A DNA stretch of 64,000 bases from Mycolicibacterium nivoides. Lineage in GTDB: Bacteria; Actinomycetota; Actinomycetes; Mycobacteriales; Mycobacteriaceae. The notes below the pieces were generated by a model. That model saw only the letters and a list, made by a program, of their open reading frames with translations. It was not told the origin of the DNA and ran no database searches. Positions 16,822-22,929 of this stretch are shown here, in pieces. The translations under genes were made by a program, and so were the position numbers. Within the stretch, counting starts at the first letter, position 1. Each line of letters begins with the position of its first letter. The stretch covers positions 3,572,298-3,636,297 of the forward strand of contig NZ_CP034072.1 in the NCBI RefSeq assembly GCF_003855255.1, given 5' to 3'.

Positions 16822-17529
16822 CTACTTCCGGTTCCGCTGGAACTGCCACACCGCGTGGTCGAGGCTGGTTGGTGACATGTCCAGCTCCTTGGCCGCGGCA
16901 GTCAAGACCGCCAAGGCGAACGGCGGCATGACACCCCGTCGGGGCAGACCCAGTGCGTCGGCCACGAACCGGCAGATCATCCGGTCCGGCTTCACTCCCT
17001 CGATGCCGGCCAACATCTGCATGTAGTGCCACGTGATCCCGTAGCGTTGCCCCTTCACCGCGCACCATGCCTTGCGTACCTGCTCCAGCCGCACGTCGTC
17101 CTCGGCCGACTTTCGAAGGGCGACGGTGTCGCCGATTCCCTCGCTGTCGAGCACGCGTGCCGCATCTCGAATCGCCTGGGACTTGAGCACCCCGCCGCGG
17201 GTGGAAGTCCGGTTGCTGTTGCCGATCTTCTGCGCCCAGCCGTCCGGGCCGTCCAGCTCGTCGAAGGTGGCCAGGAGTTCCGGGACGCCGTCGGCGTTCG
17301 GGTCACCGCCCTGCGCGCGGCGGTGGGCCCGGTATCGGGCGACCACATTCTCAACGCTGGAGTACTTCACGCCGGTGGACTGCACCGAGTCGACGACACA
17401 GAGGGCGAGGCCGTCGCGGTAGCCGTCGGGGGCCTTGGCGCCGCGGAACTGCTCGCAGGCGGCGACAAGGGAGTGCAGCTGCTCGGCGGTGTGGGGCATG
17501 CGCGCAAGCGTGACACGGGGCACCGACAT
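16822..17529 (-). CDS. Conserved protein with helix-hairpin-helix-like C-terminus
   Basis: 235 aa from MSVPRVTLARMP. Recognisable blocks: YRDGLALCVVDSVQSTGVKYSSVENVV, GDPNADGVPELLATF and RYGITWHYMQMLAGIEGVKPDRM. The last resembles the helix-hairpin-helix GxPG region of base-excision glycosylases (GIEGVKPDRM), which contacts DNA backbone. Such proteins are scattered in actinobacteria without a settled function; I infer a DNA-repair or defence link because it faces the uracil-glycosylase-like gene divergently, 61 bp away. The N-terminal CVVDSVQS replaces the lyase motif, so catalysis is unproven. Confidence 0.6.
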   Translation of the reverse strand: MSVPRVTLARMPHTAEQLHSLVAACEQFRGAKAPDGYRDGLALCVVDSVQSTGVKYSSVENVVARYRAHRRAQGGDPNADGVPELLATFDELDGPDGWAQKIGNSNRTSTRGGVLKSQAIRDAARVLDSEGIGDTVALRKSAEDDVRLEQVRKAWCAVKGQRYGITWHYMQMLAGIEGVKPDRMICRFVADALGLPRRGVMPPFALAVLTAAAKELDMSPTSLDHAVWQFQRNRK

Positions 17530-17590
17530 GTGCGGGGGAACCTCTCGGATTCCTAGTCGTCGCGTCGGGGATAGGTGCGACGATCAGGCG

Positions 17591-18187
17591 ATGGCGACGA
17601 ACACCAGACGGCGACAGCTGGACCTCATCGCTAAGCAGATCAAGGCGTGTCGGGCCTGCGACGAGTTGAACGTGCCCGGCGTCACGGGGTCCGCACGTGG
17701 GTACGGATCGGAGTATTCGCCCGTGGCGATCGTCGGACAGAGCCTGTGCCGCAAATGCATGGACTCGGGGATCCCGTTCACCGGCGGCAGTGGAACCTAC
17801 ATCGACCGCGCGCTGCGGCTCATCGACCGGAAGAAGTCCGAACTGTTCATCACCAACGTGGTGCACTGTCACCCGCCGGACGACCGGAAGTCGCGGCGGT
17901 ACGAGATCGACAACTGCAGACACTTCCTCGACGCGGAGTTGGACGTTGTGGCGCCGCGTCTGATCATCGGTCTCGGCGAAGACGCGGAGAAGGTACTGAC
18001 GGAGCGCTACCCCGACGGACACCACCTGCCGTGGCCGTTCGATGAGCCGCGTTGGTCCAAACCGGACTTGACGTACCTACTGTTCCCCGAGCACCCGGGG
18101 TCCCTGCGGTTCAAGAAGACAGCCGACCGCGCGTACTACTCGCCGAGTCTCGCCCGCGCGATCACGTGGGGATTCGAGGTCGGGTAG
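17591..18187 (+). CDS. Uracil-DNA glycosylase family protein (family 4/5-like) with altered motif A
   Basis: 198 aa. The fold is recognised from CRACDEL at the N-terminus (Fe-S Cys pair), VAIVGQSLCRKCMDSGIPFTG (motif A position), LFITNVVHCHPP with RYEIDNCRHFLDAEL (typical of Fe-S family-4 UDGs, NVV.C.PP...N..E...C), RLIIGLGEDAEKVL and YLLFPEHPGSLRF (motif B, HPG/HPS). Normally motif A reads GEAPG..E; here it is GQSLCRKC, so the catalytic acid is replaced and two cysteines are added. It may be a divergent glycosylase or a DNA-binding sensor. ATG at 17591 is the only sensible start. Confidence 0.75.
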   Translation: MATNTRRRQLDLIAKQIKACRACDELNVPGVTGSARGYGSEYSPVAIVGQSLCRKCMDSGIPFTGGSGTYIDRALRLIDRKKSELFITNVVHCHPPDDRKSRRYEIDNCRHFLDAELDVVAPRLIIGLGEDAEKVLTERYPDGHHLPWPFDEPRWSKPDLTYLLFPEHPGSLRFKKTADRAYYSPSLARAITWGFEVG

Positions 18188-18299
18188 CTGTGGAGGGCGC
18201 GGCGTGTCGGTTGGGATCGAGCGAGACGCGCGACCAGCTGTGTCAGATCGCTTCCTCGCAACCGAGGAGGAGACGGGCTCCCAAGCCCGCAGTCGGGAT

Positions 18300-19181
18300 C
18301 TACGCGAACCTTCCCCGTTCCAACGTGAGAACCTCAATCGGAATAGTGGCGCGATACAACCTCACCGAGCAATGGTCGACGGTAACGAAGTGGATTGATT
18401 CCCAGGTGATCCCAGCGTCCTTCAACGCCTTCCTGTGGGCCTTCCACTCTTCCCGTAGCGGCTTCCTCTCGGAGGGTCCGAACTTGTGATCCGTCAAGAC
18501 GAGCAGCCGTACCCGCTTCGGATACAGTGCGGTCCCCTCGACGACTTCGAGTCGCAACTGTTCAACGTCGTCGCACCAGACCTGCGACTTCTTGGCCTTT
18601 GCGATGAACTTGCGCAGAGCGTCGAACACTGGGCCGGCCAGCGCGTCGTGAACCGCCGGGCGGGCGAGTTTGCTGGCCAGGCGCTGCCCGAGGATCAGCT
18701 CATCCTCGATCGAGGCAAAGCCTTCGATGGGCTCCACCGCCGCGAGCAGGCCCTTGCTCACCGAGACCATGGCGCGCAAGTCCACAGCCCACATCGCCCC
18801 CTCGACAGGCGGCTTACTGAGCCAGACGTACTCGGAGACCAAGCGGTCCTTGACCTGCTGAATCTTCTCCGGCGAGAACTCCGAGATGTCGCGTACAGGG
18901 CATACCTGCACCAGCGGATGCCGCCGCGCCGGATCGCCCGCGATGTCGCACGTCTGCGAGACCACCACCGCGTACCCGGTGTCGCTCAGAGGGGCGGAAC
19001 GCGCACGCACCTCGCCCACCGCGCCGCCGGCAGACGGTTCACCTGTCACGGGGTCGTCCACCCATGCCGGGACGATCCAGGCGCCGCGGTCCATCTCGAT
19101 GAGGTGCCCCTGCCTCCACCGCTCCAGCGCGGCGAGCGTCTCTGGGGTCCATGACTCCGGTAGGAGCCGATCGATCGTCAC
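18300..19181 (-). CDS. Third gene of a three-gene cassette; SQTCDI-motif protein of unknown function
   Basis: 293 aa. The landmark is GYAVVVSQTCDIAGDPARRHPLVQVCPV near residue 70-100, a Cys pair in a beta context, followed by helices and EGTALYPKRVRLLVLTDHKFG. I know proteins with this SQTCDI signature only as uncharacterised bacterial proteins. Its ATG overlaps the stop of the HTH gene by 4 bp, and that gene overlaps the TIGR04255-like gene in the same way, so all three are made together. A toxin, effector or processing role is possible; nothing is proven. Confidence 0.65.
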   Translation of the reverse strand: MTIDRLLPESWTPETLAALERWRQGHLIEMDRGAWIVPAWVDDPVTGEPSAGGAVGEVRARSAPLSDTGYAVVVSQTCDIAGDPARRHPLVQVCPVRDISEFSPEKIQQVKDRLVSEYVWLSKPPVEGAMWAVDLRAMVSVSKGLLAAVEPIEGFASIEDELILGQRLASKLARPAVHDALAGPVFDALRKFIAKAKKSQVWCDDVEQLRLEVVEGTALYPKRVRLLVLTDHKFGPSERKPLREEWKAHRKALKDAGITWESIHFVTVDHCSVRLYRATIPIEVLTLERGRFA

Positions 19182-19936
19182 CGGGCGAATCCGTCCTCGA
19201 CATCCTCGGTGACCAGCGGCTCCGAGCCACGGATGATCGGCGTCTCGACGTCCGCGGCGATGCCCTCGTAGACCGAGGTGCCGATCTCGCGTCGGGGGAA
19301 CGGCGCGCGGTCCACGGCGAGGTCCACGAGCTCGTCGAACCTGCCGTCGAGCAGGGCGCCGATGCGCTTCTCATCGCCGCGCAGCCACCGGCTCAGCGGT
19401 TGATCCAGTGTCTCGCGCAGATCGTCGACGGCGTCCGCCAGCTCCCACAACCGTCCCAGGCTGGCGACGCGTGGACGGCTCCCGGCGGGTTTGTCCGACC
19501 AGGAGTGGAACGTGCGCTTGCTGATGCCGGTCGCCTTGAACATCTCCTTCTGCGTGAGGCCCAGCTCGGCGCGGAGGCGCTCGAACGCGTCGACGACATC
19601 GGCGGTCTCGTCGACGCTGCTGTCGGTCTCGGTGTCCATCACCGTGTCGATGAAGGTGTACGGGGCCGTCAACCACAGCGCCGAGCCCGAGAGGTTCAAC
19701 TGACCGTCGAGCCCCTTGAACACCTCGACGCGGAACTGATCCCAGGCGCAGGGATCGAGCGCGCCGGAGAAGTGCGCGACAGCGTCTCGCAGTCCCGAGG
19801 ACGAACTGATCTCCACAAACGTGCTGAACCAGACGTTGGAATCGCAGGGCGCCGGATGCCGATGCCGTCGCTCACGCACCTGGGACGGTGACCGGAGCAC
19901 GCGGGAGCCGGTCGGCTGTTGCTGCATGATCGTCAT
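19178..19936 (-). CDS. Second gene of the cassette; HTH regulator or antitoxin-like protein
   Basis: 252 aa from MTIMQQQPTGS. A lambda-repressor/XRE-type HTH lies mid-protein: AELGLTQKEMFKATGISKRTFHSWSDKP (about 130-160). Before it is a domain with SNVWFSTFVEISSSSG; after it, a helical C-terminus (RWLRGDEKRIGALLDG). The ATG overlaps the TGA of the first gene. It is the natural repressor of the cassette, and the 11-bp direct repeats in front of the first gene (20785-20805) are the likely target. An HTH protein between two unknown proteins is common in defence and toxin-antitoxin operons. Confidence 0.65.
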   Translation of the reverse strand: MTIMQQQPTGSRVLRSPSQVRERRHRHPAPCDSNVWFSTFVEISSSSGLRDAVAHFSGALDPCAWDQFRVEVFKGLDGQLNLSGSALWLTAPYTFIDTVMDTETDSSVDETADVVDAFERLRAELGLTQKEMFKATGISKRTFHSWSDKPAGSRPRVASLGRLWELADAVDDLRETLDQPLSRWLRGDEKRIGALLDGRFDELVDLAVDRAPFPRREIGTSVYEGIAADVETPIIRGSEPLVTEDVEDGFAR

Positions 19937-20769
19937 CTCTCGCCTCCCTCCCGGAGCTCCTTCAGGTAGGTGTCGGTGACCGACGACTGGAAGATCGACA
20001 GCGCCGTGCGGTTGAGTCGCTCGGCGGAGATGACGACCTGTCCTGGGTCGAACGTGAACGAGGAGTGGCGGAACACGTCGGTGTCGAGCAGGTATTGCAC
20101 GCACTTGCCGGAGTCGTCACGGACCGGGCCGTGACGCAGCAACGCGCCGTGGTGGTCGTCAATGCGGATCTCCACCTGCTGCTGGGCTCCTTGGACCCTG
20201 GCACCGAAGTCGGGATTCAGTACCGGGCCCAGCAGGGTGTCATGGATTCGGCCGTGCCACGCCGCGGCGGAGTCGAACCCGCTGTCGTGGAAGCGGTCGA
20301 CGTAACGCAGACCGATTCGGTGCACGAGCGACGGCTTGACCAGTCGGGCGAGGGACTCGACGAGGACGGTCAACGGGGGCTTCACGCTGGTGCTCCAGCG
20401 CTCATAGCGATTGATCTGCATGATCAGGATGTCGGGCATCAGGGTGATGAGGGTGCCGTCCGCCGACGCGATCTGCCACCCGCGCGACTCCGCGGCGACC
20501 TGGGAGACGCCGTTGGCCCCGAAGTCGATGCGCATCTGCTGCTGAACCGTGGGCTGGATGTTCGGGTAGTCGACGCCGGTGTTCTCCACGAGCTCGTCGC
20601 GGAAGGCGGCCGCGGTCTCCGGGGAGATCTCGGGGGTGGACGAGGTGTAGCGGATCTCGATCACCGCGACCTCGAGCGGGGCGTTACCGAGCAGCGTCGG
20701 ATCAGCCGGCGGGAGGTCCCCCAGAGGGATGTCCTCGGCTGGGTGAAGAGTGTGTGGGTCGATGCTCAT
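19933..20769 (-). CDS. First gene of the cassette; TIGR04255-family-like protein
   Basis: 278 aa. The pattern NAPLEVAVIEIRYTSSTPE at the N-terminus, RGWQIASADGTLITLMPD, RYERWSTSVKPPLTVLVE, and HRIGLRYVDRF with a C-terminal ISAERLNRTALSIFQSSVT matches the TIGR04255 protein family (N-terminal beta strand, W-x-F/L strand, RIGLRY.N). Its molecular function is not established; members often lie in small accessory operons. The ATG has GGACAGG upstream and is preceded by two direct repeats. First of three overlapping genes. Confidence 0.75.
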   Translation of the reverse strand: MSIDPHTLHPAEDIPLGDLPPADPTLLGNAPLEVAVIEIRYTSSTPEISPETAAAFRDELVENTGVDYPNIQPTVQQQMRIDFGANGVSQVAAESRGWQIASADGTLITLMPDILIMQINRYERWSTSVKPPLTVLVESLARLVKPSLVHRIGLRYVDRFHDSGFDSAAAWHGRIHDTLLGPVLNPDFGARVQGAQQQVEIRIDDHHGALLRHGPVRDDSGKCVQYLLDTDVFRHSSFTFDPGQVVISAERLNRTALSIFQSSVTDTYLKELREGGER

Positions 20770-20784
20770 GGTGTCCTGTCCATA

Positions 20785-20805
20785 AGATGCACCTTAGATG
20801 CACCT
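20785..20805. promoter_or_regulatory. Direct-repeat operator ahead of the three-gene cassette
   Basis: AGATGCACCT occurs at 20785-20794 and again at 20796-20805, an 11-bp period (one helical turn), 16 bp ahead of the ATG at 20769. The position suits repression by the cassette's HTH protein. Confidence 0.55.
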
Positions 20806-20899
20806 ACCGACCAGTGTAGGCGTTATGACCTGAGAAGTAGCGGTGGGAGAGCTAGTTCATAGTGGGGCGGCGCAACACCGCCGAGTGCAGAATCGAGCC

Positions 20900-21325
20900 G
20901 TGGCCGGCCGCGCAAACTCCGACGAGCACTACATCCTCACCCTCTGTGACGAGGTGCTCGGCGTGCCCGGGGTTCGGCAGGCGCGGTTCGACTGGCTGCG
21001 CGGTGATCCCACGCCCCGACTGCCCCGTGGGGTGAAGCTCCCAGTCGACGGGTACTGGCCGGACCTTCGGTTGGTCATCGAGTTCCAGGAGGAGCAACAC
21101 TCGGCGCCGTCCCCGTTCTTCGACCGCCGCCAGACCGTCTCCGGAATGGGGCGCGGTGAGCAGCGCCGCCGCTACGACGAACGCAAGCGCATCTTGATCC
21201 CTGAGCACGGGCTTCGGCTGGCGGTCATCGAGAAGTCCGCGTTCACGTTGAAGTCACGGCGGATCGATCGTGACCATGCGCGCGATCTCCAGGTTGTGCG
21301 TCGGCACCTCGCCGAGTTCGCGTAA
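20900..21325 (+). CDS. PD-(D/E)XK-like nuclease-fold protein
   Basis: 141 aa from GTG (VAGRANSDEHYILTLCDEVLG). Core: LPVDGYWPDLRLVIEFQEEQH gives the D...E-x-Q arrangement of restriction-endonuclease-like folds, followed by RGEQRRRYDERKRILIPEHGLRLAVIE. It resembles conserved actinobacterial proteins with the sequence HYLLDLCDEVLG, whose function is unknown. The longer upstream start is rejected because the extra residues look random. Divergent from the three-gene cassette and possibly part of the same defence island. Confidence 0.6.
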   Translation: MAGRANSDEHYILTLCDEVLGVPGVRQARFDWLRGDPTPRLPRGVKLPVDGYWPDLRLVIEFQEEQHSAPSPFFDRRQTVSGMGRGEQRRRYDERKRILIPEHGLRLAVIEKSAFTLKSRRIDRDHARDLQVVRRHLAEFA

Positions 21326-21351
21326 CGCGCATTCGGGCCACGGGGACGGGT

Positions 21352-21415
21352 CGCGGATGCATCCACCGGTGCCTACGCGGATGCACCGGCATCGCATCGG
21401 ACCTCGCTATGCATC
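21352..21415. repeat. GATGCA repeat cluster upstream of a small HTH gene
   Basis: CGCGGATGCA occurs at 21352-21361 and 21376-21385 (24-bp period), with a further ATGCATCC at 21409-21416. The motif core GATGCA is shared with the direct repeats at 20785-20805. It probably binds a regulator controlling the HTH gene at 21440. Confidence 0.4.
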
Positions 21416-21439
21416 CTGATCAGGGTTTAGTGTCCCGAC

Positions 21440-21637
21440 ATGGAGCCCGATGACCGGCTTCTCACCATCCCTGAGGCGATCCGCGTACTCAGGATCAGCC
21501 GCACGCACTTCTTCAGGTTGATGCGGCAAGGTGTCATCGTGCCGATGCGACTCGGCGGTCGCACACTCATCCCGGCGTGCGAGATCCAGCGACTGATCGA
21601 CGAGAACTACCGGCCGCCGCCGAGCAGCGGCGGGTAG
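21440..21637 (+). CDS. Excisionase-family HTH protein
   Basis: 65 aa, one HTH_17-type domain: LLTIPEAIRVLRISRTHFFRLMRQG followed by the wing PMRLGGRTLIPACEIQRLI. No ribosome site is obvious before ATG 21440, and TTTAGT at 21426-21431 could be a -10 giving a leaderless transcript. It may be a small regulator or directionality factor. It converges with the XRE gene, 3 bp apart. Confidence 0.65.
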   Translation: MEPDDRLLTIPEAIRVLRISRTHFFRLMRQGVIVPMRLGGRTLIPACEIQRLIDENYRPPPSSGG

Positions 21638-21640
21638 GCG

Positions 21641-21916
21641 CTACTGGTCGCCCGCTGCCTGCACCTCGGGGTCGGCCGCGATCTCGGCGACGATCTGCTC
21701 GGCGGTCACCCTGTACGCCGTGGCGAGCGGCAGGAGTTCGGTCACCCTCGCGGCTCGCTCCCCGCGCTCGGTCTTGCTCAGGACGGGCTTGCTGATGCCG
21801 GACGCCTCGGCTGCCTGATCGAGCGTCAGTCCTGCGCGTTCGCGCACGCGCCGCAGTACTGCTCCCACGGCGTGGTCGGCCTGCGTCACACGCTTCGGGA
21901 TCCACTTCGCCGGCAT
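21641..21916 (-). CDS. XRE-family HTH repressor
   Basis: 91 aa from MPAKWIPKRVTQADH. XRE HTH: VGAVLRRVRERAGLTLDQAAEASGISKPVLSKTERGER, then a short dimerisation helix. The best candidate to bind the 19-bp palindrome at 22045-22063 about 130 bp upstream, and its inverted copy at 4205-4223. It therefore may couple the two halves of the element. ATG 21916 is chosen over longer frames that run through the low-quality upstream stretch. Confidence 0.65.
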   Translation of the reverse strand: MPAKWIPKRVTQADHAVGAVLRRVRERAGLTLDQAAEASGISKPVLSKTERGERAARVTELLPLATAYRVTAEQIVAEIAADPEVQAAGDQ

Positions 21917-22044
21917 CTCGTCACCCACGCCGAACACTCTCCAGGGCTTCGTGGCGGCATGGGCGGCGGCGCGCCGCTCGGGCCCGCGGTGACGACTGGT
22001 CGGTGCCGCACTGCCCACACATCGGCGAGTCCCCACCCGCTTCT

Positions 22045-22063
22045 GTTCTCTGTTTTAGAGAAT
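22045..22063. promoter_or_regulatory. Palindromic operator (copy 2), overlapping a gene start
   Basis: GTTCTCTGTTTTAGAGAAT matches the reverse complement of the 4205-4223 palindrome in 18 of 19 bases. It ends 7 bp before the GTG at 22070, so binding would block transcription or translation of that gene. Confidence 0.6.
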
Positions 22064-22069
22064 CAGTTG

Positions 22070-22384
22070 GTGTTCAACGAGGTGAAGGTCCCGTTCTCGC
22101 TGGAGGACTTGCCCGACGGCGAATCGCTCGCCCTCCACGATGTCGACGCGTTCATCCCGTACCTCACCGAGCGGTGGCCACCCAACGGACGCCCGCATCA
22201 CATCGAGTTGTTCGAACCCAGCGGCAGGAAACCGCCGCCGGGCATTGACGGTTGGATCGTGTTCCGGCTGTCGGCACCGGACCAGGAACCGGATCCCGAC
22301 GCCGGCACGGCGATCGACTGGGACAAGGCACTCGAGGGACGGCTCGCGGATCGGCCGCCGGTGCCGGGAGGCGACGACGGGTAG
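22070..22384 (+). CDS. Hypothetical acidic protein
   Basis: 104 aa from GTG (VFNEVKVPFSLEDLPDGESL), with LHDVDAFIPYLTERWPPNGRPHHIELFEPSG in the middle and an acidic end. No family recognised. The start lies directly after the palindromic operator, which implies a very short leader; TTG 22067 is an alternative. It is the last gene before the origin region. Confidence 0.5.
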   Translation: MFNEVKVPFSLEDLPDGESLALHDVDAFIPYLTERWPPNGRPHHIELFEPSGRKPPPGIDGWIVFRLSAPDQEPDPDAGTAIDWDKALEGRLADRPPVPGGDDG

Positions 22385-22512
22385 GGGCTACGAGTCGCTC
22401 GCGGCGTGGACTCCAGAGCTCGATGCGCGGCGTGGACTCCGGGTTCGGCTGCGGTGACGGGGATGGTCGTCGAACAGGTACGGGACGTCTGCGATTCAAG
22501 ATCACAAAGTCC

Positions 22513-22849
22513 GTAGTGGCGGCCACTACTTGCGCCGGAGCCACTGCTAGAAAGTACCGTTCACCTGCGCTGATACAAGTAGTGGCTGTAGTGGCGGCCA
22601 CTACTCCCTGGCCCGCGCCCTCCGCCGAAACGGCGCCGAATCGGTACTCCACAGCAGGTCTACGGCCCTCGATCGGTGACCGAAATTAAAGATAATGAAT
22701 CAGACTCTCACTTTCGTGTGAGGCAGTGGAGCAGTGGCTCGTAGCGCGGGGCAGCCAGTAGTGGCCGCCACTACAGCCACTACTCACATACCCGCAGGTG
22801 GGAACCGGTTTCCTGTCCTGGTTCTTGCGTAAGTAGTGGCCGCCACTAC
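22513..22849. repeat. Iteron array B with exact mirror symmetry, putative replication origin
   Basis: Four 17-bp palindromes GTAGTGGC(G/C)GCCACTAC at 22513, 22588, 22758 and 22833, with half-sites GTAGTGGC at 22579-22586 and GCCACTAC at 22776-22783. All centres are symmetric about 22681: the outer pair at 22521/22841, inner at 22596/22766, half-sites at 22582.5/22779.5. The axis adjoins an AT-rich stretch (22683-22703). No gene fits in 22385-22929. This is the layout of a bidirectional origin bound by the Rep protein encoded just downstream. Confidence 0.75.
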
Positions 22850-22929
22850 CTCGGTTCGCCCGGAAGCGGAAGACCCCGCAGCCAGGAGTTCGGCTGCGGG
22901 GTCTCCACGCTGTGGAGCACGTGTGGAAC

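Noticed and set aside
22513..22849. CRISPR array
   Set aside because: Repeats are palindromes with irregular spacers arranged in mirror symmetry; no constant repeat-spacer period and no cas gene.
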